DNA from: Trichoplax adhaerens
Taxonomy: Eukaryota > Placozoa > Uniplacotomia > Trichoplacea > Trichoplacidae
Direction: 5' to 3'
Assembly: GCF_000150275.1 (NCBI RefSeq)
Contig: NW_002060943.1
Span: 24,845 to 88,844, forward strand
DNA: 64,000 nt
The notes under the pieces were generated by a model, which saw only the letters and a list, made by a program, of their open reading frames with translations, was not told where the DNA came from and searched no databases. Positions within the stretch are counted from its first letter, which is position 1; the number at the start of each line of letters is the position of its first letter. A program made the position numbers and the translations under genes. Positions 1 through 15,100 of this stretch are shown here, one piece after another.

Positions 1-563
1 AGAACGATATCTGCACTATCACAAACACTTTTGCTCTACTAGTAGACTACACAAAGACTTAGACGCCTCGTATTTTACGTTAAACACTAAGTTTGAGAAT
101 TCTCTTTATTTCACGATATACTGCATTTATATACTATTCCTCAATAGTTCATGAGTCATAGTTAATACAATTAACATTAGAATCATTTACTGAATTAGAT
201 ATTAATTTTAGCTACTGCTCCCTTAATGCAGACAACAGTATTTACGAACATAGACATGTAATGACTAATACAGAATAGTCAGATCACGATATGTCCTATC
301 ACGGAACATTTCCATGATAATTTACAGTCTACCATAAGTAAATTACAATCACAATGATTAGAACTGTAAGTAGATGATTTGCATTCCCTATTATAACTAT
401 TAATTTCAGTATGTGTATAAGTGTCACTGTCATAAAAAGTCAGTGTTATATTAAAAGACAGTATATCCAAATTAGAAGTTAACTAAATAAGGATAGGCTA
501 ACAAGAATTATCCTAACATAGATATTTCTACTCTAATACAGTATATAACATTGTAGCAGTAAC
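1..563. repeat. Dispersed repeat R1, copy A (cut by window start)
   Basis: This stretch matches 17410-17971 in the same orientation with only scattered substitutions and indels, so it is one copy of a recently duplicated ~560-bp segment. Both copies hold a 63-codon minus-strand frame (279-470 here), but its few nucleotide differences mostly change amino acids, so I do not call it coding. The left edge is lost at the window boundary. A more diverged relative may lie around 20740-21250. Confidence 0.8.
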
Positions 564-3500
564 ATAAGAGAAAAATAACTTTATTGTTAAAAAAGCAACG
601 TAATAGCGGCTTACTTTTCATTACCTCAAAATCAAAGTATATTAACGGTATTATTTTTATCTGGGAATAAATCTAATGTAAATAATTATTTCATCATCAT
701 AGGATGAAGAAAATAATTAGTTTTTGGTGATTCAAAAAGAAAAGAAATGTAGTTGAATGATTGACTAGGTCGTAATGTTGACAGTAATATTTGCTGTTTA
801 AAGTAAAATTGTAGATGTTGGCGTAAAAGTTATCTTTAGAACAAAATATAAAGTAATTTTGACAATTTTGTAACAGTAACTAGCATTGGTAGGGCAGCCC
901 TAAGCATTAACAATCAACATACAGTAGAAGATTTACTAAGTCTTACGTATAAATATTATTCTATAGAAGAAAAAATGTAAATATTTCAGGATATAAACGA
1001 CCTTTTGCCTATATACTGTTTAATATAGAAGTGAAATCTGTTTTAACAACTTCCTAATATGGATCAATGAATAGAATATAATTCATTTTCCCATGAGTTG
1101 CCGTAATGCAATTAGAACAAAGAAGCCACAACAACAATTCTAAGATGGTTAACAGAATAATTTATATTAGTAGTTTGTATGTCAAAGAAGAAAATTAGGA
1201 AAGCAAAATATGGTTATTATCCATCTAATTACTTCCAAACTTTATATCTGTTTAGTAAGCTCCCTTGCAGCCAAAGTCTGTAGAATCAGTTTTCTTACTA
1301 TTAAGAACTGATGGTATGGTTGAAGAAAGTAAAACACTGATATAATTTACGTCAATAAATTTCAGATTCGGCAATGTATATGAAGTAAGGCTAATATATT
1401 TGATAACGTTATTACTTAATCAAAATGTAAGCATTTATTTTAATGTTCTCGATAATGGAAAATGACGTATTGGAACTGAATTTTATAGCTAGATAAGTAT
1501 ACCAGTTCATTTATAAATACGTCCGCTTCAATTTTCTGAGGTTTAATGATGCAAATATGAGTTCAATCATTATGATTCGGTTGGAGTGAAATCGTTATGA
1601 TAAAAGATGTTTTGTTGCTTTCAACTGTGCGCAATTAACTCGATGTTTGTCAGTACTAATTCATGTTAGCACAACTTCGACCCTCTAGTAACACCTGAAA
1701 TAAATTGCTATTCAGAATTAATTCTATTCAACCATCGATTTATTTTAGTGAAATATGGGGGGTCAGCTTCAAAAATGCTGAGGCCTACCGTAACTATTCA
1801 TTTACGGATTTACCGTTTATCAATAGATAGTTCTAATTTGTGCTGAGTAAGGTGCCAATACTATGCACGTGAAGTAAATTTTAATGAGAATATATTACAG
1901 CAGTTTTCAAGAAGAGAAAGTATTTTCTACTTCTCCTTCCTTTAATTTATGGGATTTAGGTAAAACTATCTATCATGCTTAATGTATGGCTGATAATTAT
2001 AATGGGCAAGAAGTAATCCAAATTTAACTATCATATTTAAATCACCCATAGCTTACTACTAGTTTCCACTATTCTTGAAAGACAAAAGTAGTTTATCTTG
2101 ATTAACTATAATTCGCCGTTTATTTTATAATATGAATCAATACAAACCTATTTTATCGTCAATAACTTAAGGATCAATGCAAAGTTTGCAAGTGATTTTA
2201 ACTTTTGAAGGTAATTAACTTAGCAGGTTGAGCGTTCAAAGTTAAATCGAATTTGTTCGCGAATTATTAGATTTAAGGTGAAGAGTTCAAGTATGGTTTA
2301 TGTAATCTGTAACCTTTCGATTAATTAGAGATTGATTTTAAAAAATGAGTAATTGCTATCATGTTGGGCTTTCGCGATGCGATGTCTGCCCTCTTAAAAT
2401 TGAGTCTATTAAACAACGAATAAAATATGCTTGTATGTAAAACTGCTCCAAACATCAGCTGGGTAATTCTCTTATAGCTGATTTTAAAATGATAAAGTAA
2501 CGTCTCAACTTACCGCTGAATAATGTACGGTTGCTTTAATAATTTTCATGTTTTTTGCTCTAGCGTCAATTTATAGCAGTAGCATTTGGTTTAAAAGTGT
2601 TATACCAGATTTCTAATCGTATTAATTTTTGAGTGTGGTATATGCTATATTTGCTAAGTTTAATTACAGTATTCAGCTCTCACAAATATCTCAACCCAAT
2701 TGCCTCCATTGGACGCGAATTCTCTAGTGAATGAATCAGATTAAATGTTAGGTCTCTAAAACATGAAATGAAATTATAGGATTAATTCGGATTATATAAA
2801 GTATGTTCAAACGGTGAAGTAACCCAAATGAAATTGTTAATCTTAGAGTTATCCACATCAGCATAATAAGCTTAGAAATTAGTTGTATATTAATCTATAA
2901 ATAAACATAAAGATATCTATCATTTTAGCTAACATAGTAGATGCTTGCTTAAAATATTAGATACTTCAACCAAAGATTAAAACAATAACTTGGTATATAA
3001 AATATAAATATTCAGAAAACGATAATATGAAATCGAAATCTCGTTATTTTATATATTTTGCAATGTAGACTAGCAGTTCCTCAATCTCAGCATATTCCTA
3101 TTAGCGTAGCATAATGTTTATCAAGTACCGTATTCATTGTTAGCAAACACTAGGGCTAGGACTATACTATATGGGATATAACATTAATATAACTTTGTCC
3201 TTGTCTTATGTCCATGGTTCAATGAGTGGCTAAAAAGCTTATGTAAGATTACGAAACAATTCTGTGAAATTTTTTTAGTAGCTTATGATTATTTAAAAGT
3301 ACTATCGCTTAATGGCAATATTGCATTCTATTGCATCACGCATTAAAATGGATTACGAAAGAACATGCGCTTACTATAACTCAAACCGAATTACTCTAAC
3401 TTTTGAAATAAAAATATCTGTAATATAGTAACTGACACAAATACATACCAAAAAACTCGTCTGTTGACGAATTACGAATATACCAACAGAAATAACGCTA

Positions 3501-4424
3501 CAACCTCGCAATATTATAAGATTAAAACACGCATGCCATCTATCCAAGTAGATTGTTTTCAATCTGTACTTATCTAGGACCAATAGTATTTTAAATAAGT
3601 ATACGCTACTATTCTGTACGGTAGTTTAGGATCAAAAATCAATTGTGCTATTAATTATGAAGAATCATAAAATTTCAAAATTATGGGCTAACATTTCGAT
3701 AAATGCTAGAAAATTTCGCTATTGAAATACTTGTGATAAGCAGCATGCTGATATGGCTTCTAGCTACATAAAGATGAGTAAAATTAGAATACATTAATAT
3801 ACTGCTTCTGGCATTTTTCGTAATAAATATTCATTCTTTATCATTTCAAAAGTTAGTTATCGCATAACAAAAATTTCTGAAATAGTAGTTAATATTATAC
3901 CAAATTAATTGAAATACGATGCTTTTTTATGGAATTTCTAGGAATAAAATCTGTTTCCCATTTGAAATTGTTTTGAATATTGTGGACTAAAAATTCGATC
4001 TTAAAATAGCATCTTAACAACTGCTTACTTACAAATAATAGACTCTAGGGAGCGGAGTTAAAATGGATAAATCAAATTCTGAAATTCCGTTAATGCCAAA
4101 ATTCCTGTTTTAAAGTAAGTGTTATAATTAAGGATACGACGCGTCATCCAATATATGCTATAATACTGTAACCTTACAATTACTGTAATTACAGGTTTTA
4201 TAGCAGATTTTTTGTGAAATAGTAAAAGCATAAAATTTATAAAATATGCCATCGGTAACATCATATTAATTCTTTCAAAATTCTTACTTCTAAATTCATC
4301 ATGATTCTATATATGTTTAATTTATAAAATACGTTTGCAAGATAAAACATTTTATTTTAGCTATGAGTGCAGATTTGGCAGTATTGTTAACTAGTAGTAA
4401 AATGCATAATCTACTTACAAAAAT
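564..4424. other. AT-rich stretch, no supported gene
   Basis: I see no frame with recognisable protein similarity and no good splice-bounded exon series. A fragment near 1343-1408 on the minus strand reads somewhat like an LRR (…LPNLKFID), but its splice phase does not match the exon array to the right, so it is not annotated. If the LRR gene continues past 4425 toward its C-terminus, undetected exons could lie here. Confidence 0.5.
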
Positions 4425-6179
4425 CGAATATACGGTAATTCTTTAAAAGTATCCTTTGATAGTGTCCTAATTAGATTTCTTCTAAAATATCTGGCATATT
4501 TTCAAAAATTTCACATCAAGCGATCGATATCAAAGACACAACATATAATAGCATATAACTGCTACAGTAAATGGTAGCTATGGAGGGTTGTTTATTAATA
4601 AATAGCACTTATTGAATTTCTAATTTCGTTTTTAATTTATGTTCCGATTGGAATTCGAAAGTCAATGTTGGCTATCTGTGATCACTATCATCCAATAAAA
4701 TAAGTTAATCACATTCTTAAAGCGGAAGACAATCCCTGGAAATGCTCAGATTTAATTTCTCGGATTTTGCATTTCAAGCACAACCTTTTTTAAATGAATG
4801 GATTACATTACCACAGCCATTTGGATTTATGCCATCGTGCGTTAGTTTTGTAAGTGGAACATGCGTATTAATAAAAGCAAAATTAATGTCAAATAATTCA
4901 ATATTAACATCGCAAAAATACATTTTTTCATTTGTTAATAAAAGCCAAGAAATTCTGCTTTGGAAAAATAAAACTTATTAATAAGATTACTGCTACAGCA
5001 TACGAACATATTTACTAGCAGGCGACTTCGAGCATATTTAAAATTATCGGCATTTAAACTCGTACCACTCCACTGCCTAATATGCATTAATATGAACCAA
5101 ATAAGTTAAGGTTTCAATTAGTACCATACGGACCTTCGCTGCTTGCTTATTATCAAGTTATTAGCTAACTAGGTCTTGCTTATCTTGCTATAACTGTATA
5201 GTATTCCGACTAGACATCCTTAGTAAATACTCGATATTATATGATTACCAAATTTTAAGTACCTATTTTAATTTGGTATACATACTTTTCTCGAATAGAA
5301 TATAAGTATAAATGATTGCATCTACCTAAATTTACTAAGAACTGATTCACATAGCGATTACTCAGCAATCAGAAAGTGAATAATAGATCTCGTACATTGA
5401 TGTTAGGTATGGTAGTGGCGGCTTTTCAGGAAATTTCTTACTTGGAACAAATTCTTTCAATGGGTTTTCAGCGATATCTCTGTTTAAATAATTTAACATC
5501 TCAAAATTAGGAAATTTCAGGCTATGAAGTCAGTGTTAAAATATCTTGGTCTATGTAATTAGATGTAAATTTAAACAGCGTATTTGCAAAGGAGGACTCT
5601 AAATATCGATTTATAATTTTATGTAAATCTTATAATAATTTAATACTGAATTCACATACAAGAAATATAATGTACGAAAATTATGAAAAACTCCTAGGCT
5701 TATATGTTCAATTCGATTGCCATCGATGTGCCTATGATTAAAAAATGGCATGAAGTGAAATCAGTAAAGTTACTCTTAACTTATGCATATCAAGCTAGAG
5801 TATTCGTAAATGAAGAAATAAATGGAGTCTTGCGTTCGTAAAATATATAAATATTAATTCTTGCTTTCGTCCATATAATTATATTTACGAACAATTCCAG
5901 TAGCCCATTCAAGCCAAAAAAAACTTTTTCGGAAATTACTGTCAGCCTATTTTGTTCTAAAAATCTAAGACAAATTAAAAATTTTTTAATTTAGTCGAAA
6001 TGTTTCCTTATATTGGAAACTATAGCTATTGATACATGAGATATCATTTTATGTTTCTTATGGTTTTCATCGCTATAATTATACGTCATTATGATCAAGT
6101 ATCTTACAGAAATTTCAACTTGGTTAAATTCTGGAACGATAAATCCTCAATATTTTCGATCAAATTTTTTTGTAAATCC
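4425..6179 (-). CDS. LRR exon cluster E
   Basis: Minus-strand exons 6108-6179 (72 nt; NLIENIEDLSFQNLTKLKFL), 5442-5521 (80 nt; LKFPNFEMLNYLNRDIAENP then LKEFVP) and 4425-4487 (63 nt; NLIRTLSKDTFKELPYIRFL). The first and last have the standard phase-2 borders. The 80-nt exon enters in the standard phase but ends in phase 1, as expected for an LRR exon that joins a different kind of domain. It therefore cannot splice directly to 4425-4487. Either exon 4425-4487 belongs to another gene or an exon between them was missed. Confidence 0.65.
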
Positions 6180-9100
6180 CTGCAGTCAATTCCGAAATTT
6201 GTTACAAAAATGTACTTAGACAAATCAAAAATATAGGATACGCCTAGCTATGCTAACAACGATATAAATTAAATGTGAAATAATCTTTTTTCCTCATAAA
6301 ATTTTATGTTGTTGTCACAAACTCCCGTGTGACAAGATACCGTTGTGATCGAATCTACGATCTCGCAATAATTCGTACGCCTTCGATTTCCGTTATACTT
6401 CTAACCTTAGGAACTAAGAACTACTTTTTATTAACTTTTTCAATCGTTTAAATAGATTTTATCTACAAGCTTTTACGCACCTCTTAGATTACTACTAATC
6501 CAACTATAGATATATATAACCTTTAACCCATCACAATTTAAATCGTACCGTCTACAATCTATATCTGGTTATGTAATCTCGTACACGGTATAAAGTTACT
6601 GAACCTCTGACAGGTCTACGACAAATGGTAAGACTATCTGTTAAATGAGCACATTATCGTAAACCGTCAGCAAAGCGACGGGAGTTTGCACTAGTAAATA
6701 CAAAAGAAAATAAAAAAATATTTACAATAGCATATTTATTAAACTAAATATATACGAGTGTGCATTTATAAAATCATATATTAAATTTATGGACAATAAT
6801 AATTTAATTGGCATATTTACAGTTGTCTTAGATTGTAAAGTTTATTGTATTGGTATGCCGAAACGGTAACCAAATTATTCCGCCGTAGTGATCTAAACAT
6901 TCAATAGGCAAACCGCATTTAAGAATTAAACAATTTATGACTGGCCTACTAGTATGTTATTTTCTTTTATTTATTTTCATCAAAGTATCAATTCTTTATG
7001 TTATCAATTGATGAATGGCTGATAAAGTTACGTCATTAGTTAAATATCTTTATTTATGAACAGTCTAATTTAGCTACGTAATATGTATCAAATGCAGCTT
7101 TAAACAGAGTCACGAAAGTAATTATCATCACGTATATATTATTTCTATTTTTATGTTACTTTCTATTATATTTATATCTCAGAAATGTTTACGGTCTCCT
7201 TAATTGTAACTTTAGTAGTTAATGGTTGATGTTTTAGCAAATTCCTAGTTTGGGATTTCACAGACTAAAATAGTAACTACCATCTGGTTTAACTAGATTG
7301 TATTTTTTGTCTCGAAAGATGCTAAGGCTGAAATTGAAATTTTTAAGTTTAGATGAAATATCTTAGTAGGATAGCCTAATAAGTATTTGTTAAGAATTGC
7401 TTAATTTAATACTGATACGGTAAATTTAGTAGGTTTAGGCTGTGTTTAATTCATAGGGATGGAGGCTCTTTAGAATATTAATTTTGTTAATTTCTAATAG
7501 ACGAGGTGACTTGTGTAGTTAAACCAGGTTTAGGTACCGAATCCTATATAAGTAGCTGCCTTGCCGTTCATAAATAGATTTAATATCCTAGAAAGTTATG
7601 AGGTCTTACTGTATTAAATCCTATCTATCTGGGAATAATACATGATCGGTATTCCAGATTTCAATACTCTAGGTTAGAAAACATTCTCTAACATATTTAT
7701 TGCAAGTTACGGCTATTTCTAGCTCGTAACAAACAGCTATTTAAAGAAGCAATCTTGTAGAAAGATAATGCTTGATACCTTTAACTAATCCATACATTTT
7801 AGTTTGCAACAACACTAACGCGATATCGAAAGTTTATGTTGAAAAGCTTGAAATGACATTTATAATCTAAGTTTGACTGTATTTTGGCATTTCGAAGCAC
7901 CAGATTGCGAGAAATAGTGATTAAATTATTATATACAAAAGTGCTCACAACTGCAGGTCAATGATTTATTTTAGGAAAATACTGTAAAGCACGAGAATTT
8001 TATAAATTCGCTGATTACGGTAGAATTACATATGCTTATAATCAAAATAGTGGACAGCTTTACTTAAACTTACTACCATCTGCACCATAAGTAATACAAT
8101 TTTATTTAATATGAATACGCTACAGCTTGTACAAAAGACTGAACTGCCTTTACATATTATTACTGACACTTACAATGACTCTAAATTGGCTATCGTTGCT
8201 AATCCATATTTCTCAATTACGCTAATCGAATTATATTCCAAATGTCTATAATTCGTATTAGCAAAGCGATGATATCATTTCTCCAATTATTCAATCGATT
8301 ATACCATCATTTTAAACATATTTTATAACGTGTAGCGAATCAATTTTTATTCTAGTATTTTTTGCATTGAATAAAAAGGGTTTATAAAGAAGTTGAATTC
8401 AAAAAAACTTGTCATATAAGAATTTTCTTACAAAAATGTCAGTGATGGTAAATGGGGAAAACTGTTGTTTCTGATTTCTGAAATTCCATTATTATTTAAA
8501 ACTCTATAGAGCAGACCATAAATTAATCGATTTAAGAAATACTCCTTTAAACTACTCTTCTATTCACGATGTTTTAATTAGTTGCTAATATTTGAAATTC
8601 TTAATTAAATAGTAAGAATTGATCCACAAGTAGAATTACAATGGAAATTTATCATAAGAAATATGCTAACTCAAGTAGCATTACGTCGTAACTTACAAAT
8701 TTTTTAAATTTATTAGTCCTTCAAATTTTTTATTTTCAACGACAAATGGAACATTTTCCATATCTTTTACAACACTAAGAGGAACAAGGGAGTAAAAGTG
8801 TATATTATATATATATATATTAAATTTGATCACTAGCTTAAGCAATACTATATGACTGAGTACTTATAAATTTGCTGACAGATTTCATGAAGTAACGATA
8901 CAATCACTGATAATATATTTCAATGCATATATTCTCTTATGAACTTGATTGCAACTTACAGCGAAGAAAGTAATGGATTATTTCCAAACGTAAAATTTGA
9001 AGGAATGTAGCTTGGACTGATCGACCTAGATTGATTGCAAAACAAAAGCAAAATTATTAATTTCATACGAAACTAACTCCACTATTCTACATGTACACAA

Positions 9101-12100
9101 GCTTGCTTATTGTCGAAGTAATCATGGGATTTTGAGATTATCATACTATAGGAAATAGGAGATATTATTGCTAGTATAAGACTTCAAGAAAGTTAAAAAA
9201 AATACTAGATGATCATCACATCCAAAAAAGTTTATTTTCCTCAACTTAATTCACATGTATCATATTTTGCCATCACTTACAATTTTTGTAACATTTTCAA
9301 AGCTGTCGTGTCAAGCTGGGATGCATTTGCTAGGCTTGCTGACCTTAAATGGTAATTATAATTACGAATGAGGCTCATCGTTTTATTGTCGAATCACCTC
9401 CTAATTCTATTATAATTATTTCAATAAATATAGCCTAGGCACTTACAGTGTAGCAACGTAATGAAAAACTCTTAGAGCATTATGTGATATTTTTGATAAA
9501 GGATTATCTTTCAAATATCTGCTTTTCCGTGAAAATTACGTAAATATAGACAATGTATCAATGAAATTTCACAATTTTCAGAAGTAATATCGAAATTCAT
9601 ATATTTTACTGTAGCGGAAATTAAAATCATTCAGGCTATTTCGTAATTATTAAAAAGTGAGCTGCTATTTCTGGTATAATATTTTTGTATTTTTAGAAAG
9701 TTAGGGTAAATCTTACAAATATTTTAATCCATATATTGGCTTAACATTAGAATGACCGTCCCAGTAAATTCTTATAATACGATTTCGTTCCAAGTTTCTA
9801 AAGGAAAGTTTAGACAAGCTTAAAATCTGAGCGTTAGGATGATTTTACGTTCGTTATCTAAGACTTAAATTTTTCAACCTCAAGCTATCAAATGATATTT
9901 TATTACAATGTTTTCAACTCCGATAACAATGACAAGGATATTATGTTGAGAATAGAAGCCAAATTATTTTTTAGTGATCTATTAGCAAAAGAGAGTTACA
10001 TAATCAAGAATTAATGGAGGCACATAATAGCACATATGTTCCTTTTAGATAAAGTCTTCACTAAGAAATAATGATAGGACTACATGCCATTCAATTACTT
10101 CATAAATTTCAGCTTACAGCAAATTTAAGGTGTTACGACAATTTCTTAACGCTTCAAAATCGAAATATGAGATATAATTTTCATTTATAGATCTGTAGGT
10201 TAAGATTAAAGCATTGGTATCGTGATTTTAACTGGTTGAAGTCAACAATATCGATACGATTTTAATTATATTAGTAAAGGGTCATCATTTACAGCGTCCG
10301 TTAATTTTTATAAATATACAGTAAGTACATAAACACCTGTATAGCTGTAGCAGAAAGAGTGACAGTAGAAAAATAAGGGATTTAGTATGGAAATCCTAAG
10401 ATTTGTGTACGACACTAAGGTCTTACTTAGATATTTTCTTATTTTTCTTGCAGTAAATCAATTCTTGTTTCGATTTATACACGATATATTACTTAGCAGA
10501 TATTGATTTAATTTCTTTATTAATTCCAGTCTGTATGCGTTATCGAGCTGGATGCACCTTGTTTACAACTAGTAATTAATTATTTACGATCATTAAAATA
10601 GTTATGCTGAGTGATTTAAGATTGAAAAGTTAATTCGAGTGATTAAAAATATTGTCGAAGAATATTGTGTACTAAATTGTGCAGACAGCAATCCTCAATT
10701 GTTATCGGATCACCTTTATTGTAATTACTATTTATGACTTAGAGTTAGATCATAACATGTTAATTATTATTAATTATACTACTGCTGTATAGTAATGCAA
10801 TTAATTAATTCAAGATGGTGGCATTACGCCATTCGTACGTATGATGGTCAATCGAACATGTTGATTAATGTTAATCCGCGATAAGTATTAATTAACACTC
10901 GGTCTAGTCTATATTAAGCCTGTAAAATATATTGCATAGAATATTACTTGATTTAATATCAGAGACTAGCACTGAACATTTTAGTGACATAGGATTTAAG
11001 TATATATAAGCTAGATTATTAATTTTCAACCTCAAAACTGAAATGATTTTGAACATGATTACTTTCGTGACGTATGCTTTATTTCTATGTTACGTTCTAT
11101 ATATGTTTATATCTCAGAAATGTTTACGGTCTCCTTAATTGTAATTTTAGTGGTTAAAATTTGATATCCTGAATTTAGGATTACATAGACTAAAATAGTA
11201 ATTGTCAATCAGCTAAAGTGGATTATATCTATCGCCTCCAAGGTTGTTAAGGTTCAAAGTACAATTCCTAAGTTTAGAGGAAATGTCTTAGTAGGACAGC
11301 TTTATATGTGCTGCATCTGTTAAGCTATCAATAAGCATTGATTATTTTAGTACTGTTACAGTAAATTTAACAGGATCAGAGTGTATCTAATCTGTACAGA
11401 TAGAATCTCTCAAGGGTATTAATTTGGTTAATTTCTAATTTATGAGGTGACTTGTTTTGCTAAGCCGTTTTTGGTCCGAAACCTATGTAAACGGCGACTT
11501 CGCTGACAATAAATTAGATTGTGATTTTCTAGTAAGTCATGAAGGTCTCCCCGTGTTAAACCCTATCTGCCTTGGAAAACCATTTTTCTGGTATTCCAAA
11601 TAACAGTAATAAACGATAGAAATCACTCTCTCAATCCTTGTTGCAAGTTAGGGCTATTCCTAGCTCCTAAGAAGTCATTAACTTAACTTAGAGTCATTTA
11701 TATATAAAGGATTTATGTAGTAACTTTGGTTAATTGTAGTTGCTTTATTCTTTAAAATACTATAGTAGTATAAAGTGCAATACCGTGCAAACTAGAATTA
11801 TCAGCAGTATTTAATAATTTAATAGCAAATTATAAGCTATAAACCTACAAATTATAGTGTAAGATCATTGAATACTGCATTTGCCATTTGAATTAAAACT
11901 GTTTTTATTCTATACTCGTAACCAATTGCCGCATTTAATTAAATAGAGTGACTATTTTTAGCCATTATAATCTCTCTTCGTCATATTGTGGGCCATGATT
12001 AATGAAAGCTTACATGGATTTTAGACTTCGTGAACCAAAGCAAATATTCTTATCGATATTTTGAAAGTGATTTTTATCTATAATCCTGGTATTCCGAAAG

Positions 12101-15100
12101 GCAAAATCCAAAACAGTTAGATAAATTGCGATTAAATCTCACGTCTGAATAATTATTATGAAATAAATCTGGTGTCTTACACTTGTTGTAGAGATGGTAG
12201 GCTTGCAAATGTGCTGGTTGGAAGATGACTCAATAAATTATCTGTCAGGATTCTATTTGATGTACAAATAAATTAGTTAAAATATTGATAAAACACTATT
12301 ATATTAGAAACGCAGGCACAAGTTCAATAAGTATATTCATTGTTTGTAACTCTTTAAAGAATGCAAAATTTGTGATTATAGCTTGACGATAAAGAATTTT
12401 TAATCACATTGGTTTGGAAATTAGTATTTTTATCATACAAAATTATAGTCATTAAGTGTTCGGGTATAAACGGACTTGCTACTCGATCATTATATGCGTA
12501 TGTTTTCTGACTATGAACATCATAAAATTCATTTGAACCGTTCTTACAATTTCTGTAAGGAGTATAAACCATGGAAGGTCGCATTGGTTATTTTCTTTAT
12601 CATATTATTTTGTAAGTTCCTATAAAGCATCAATTCATTCATAACTTTTCAAGTTTTCAATCTAAGTGATCTGGATAATATTTGATTAATAATAACATGT
12701 TGCGAATAATTAAATGCAAATTGAAAATTTTAGATTAATCTTCTGTATTTAGTAAGCATTGACAGTACTCCAGCCTTTAAGAAGATAAAGACGAAAATGT
12801 AATAATATTGAACGCTGATATTGAGAAGTTTTATTGGGTAACATTCATCATTTAGAATGAATATAAATTTCGTCATCCCAATGATTACTTTCTAAAATAT
12901 TAAACGATATTATTGAATATATCTGTAGTATTAATTAAAATAGTTACAGAAATACTTAAAAGTTTCACACCGCAATGCTGCACTAAGGTCTAAAATCAAT
13001 TACACAATAAGATAATTTAAAATCAAAATGATAACATTCTTGATCTAGCGTTGTATTAATAAATGATGTGAAAGGGACAATAAGGATTTAAAAGCGAATG
13101 AAATTTAATAATGATAAGCTATTCTAACATAATACATACAGCTCCGTTAGAGCTTTAAGTTCCTTGAAGGCTTGATCACAAATTGTGCGAATCTTACTGC
13201 TTTGTAGTAGGCTAGATATTATAATAAAACAACTTGAAATCACCAATTAACTTATTAACATATTTTAATCGTTACATCTTAATCATATTATTTCAATGTT
13301 TATCTGATGACTAGATACTTCTTAAAGATCAAACGTGATTAGATCTATGCATTTACAAATATAACTCTAAAGAAGTAATGCAATCTATAAAAAATTGATC
13401 TTTTACTATCGCTGTGAAATACTCTAAGATGGTAATTAATCTTCTAAAACTTAAATTGGAAGACCAAGTTTTACTTATTTCTATATAATACTCTTATATG
13501 CAAATTTAATGACTTATAATACTTTTGTTACACCGGCCAAGCTTACAGCTTATGAAGCGCTCGTAATTTCATTATTTTCCCGCATGCTATATGCCTTACA
13601 TATCCTCCTGCTAAATCACTTGATGAAAAGTCATCGGAAAAATATTTTAATTAGTGTACAAATATTGAAATATCCTCATGTTAAAATCTTGTATAATGCG
13701 CTCTAAAAGGTTTACAGTTCATGAATTTAGGCTTATTGAAAATAATTGATATCTCTTTCATTTTGAAAACTTCTAAACTAATATAATAGCATAACATTGT
13801 ATATCTATTGGCATCTTGTTCGACGCATAATTCCGTCAATTCATAATTTTTTTGCTAGTACTTCTCATCTGGTAATAGCTTTCTAATAGGAAACATTAAG
13901 TCTAGTATTTTTGTAAGCGTATCATTTTGAGCTAAAGCATGTTATAAATTAAATACTTCTATCTACTAGACTAAAAATAAACCTAGCAAAGTTGCTGGAA
14001 GATGTAAAAGTCAGACAAATCTTAAATGCGAAATAAAATAGTAATTAACTGAAAATTTACCAATTTTGCTTCAAAAGGGTAAGATTCTATTTACTTCGAT
14101 AACTAGCTAGCATCTCCATTAACTTTTATGCTTCTTAATTTAATAACTGCCCTTAGTACGGTATACTAGTATCATGAAAGTAATCTTCGTAGTGTGTACT
14201 TTATTTCTATATTACGTTCATTGTGTGTTTATATCTCAGAAATGTTTGTGGTCTCCTTAATTGTAACTTTAGCGGTTAAAAGTTGATATGTTAGTAATCT
14301 TTAATATAGGATTACATAGACTAAGATAGTAATTGCCAACTACTTTAACTGGATTGTATCTATCAACTCCAAATATGTTAAGGTTATAAGTACAATTTCT
14401 AAGTTTAGAAGAATATCTTAGTAGGGTAGCCTAATATGTATTTGTTAAACTATTATAAAAAATTGATTAGTTTAATACTGATCTATTAAATTTAATAGGA
14501 TTACACTGTGTTTAATCTATACAGATAGAAGTTCTTTAGAGTAGCAATGTGGTTAATTTCTGATAGTCGAGTTGACTTGTGTAGTTAAATCAGTATTAGG
14601 CACCAAAATCTATATAAGTTTCAGAAAGTTTGAAGGTCTCTCAGTGCTCAATTCTATCTACCTAGGAATACCAATAGAATGGTATTCCAAATAAGAGTAG
14701 TGCAGCTTAGGAAATACTTTTTCAACCCTTGTGGCAAGTTAGGGCTATTCCTACATTAAATCACATATTAGCTTAGGGGCAAAATTAAGAAAAAGAATGC
14801 GTTACGATGTCATTGACAATTACCTTTGGATATAGAAAATTAAGAAACGATGTTAGTGCTGATAATTCCTCGACTACACGTTGTAAAGAAAGTTTCAAAT
14901 TTTTTGGTTTGCATTTTACTGTAAATAATCTGCAGTTTTTTCTCAAGACAAAGGCTCACTTACGGATATATTTTATTACCAATCTTATTGGAGCTCGGTC
15001 TATAATAGGCTTACTGATAAAATTGATACTAAATACCACGGAATACAATCGTTAAGTTTATCATTTCCAACTTAAACTTTAATTTTTTAAATACTATTAC

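Noticed and set aside
279-470. 63-codon Cys-containing ORF also present at 17689-17880
   Set aside because: It is shared only because the DNA segment is duplicated. Differences are mostly amino-acid changing, with no splice or family support.
1343-1408. LRR-like fragment on the minus strand
   Set aside because: It has plausible LRR text, but the splice phase and length do not fit the array.
4742-4981. 79-codon plus-strand ORF with an internal gtaagt
   Set aside because: It has no recognised similarity, a stop just upstream of the reading frame, and no partner exon. It lies within the minus-strand LRR region, so it is probably chance.
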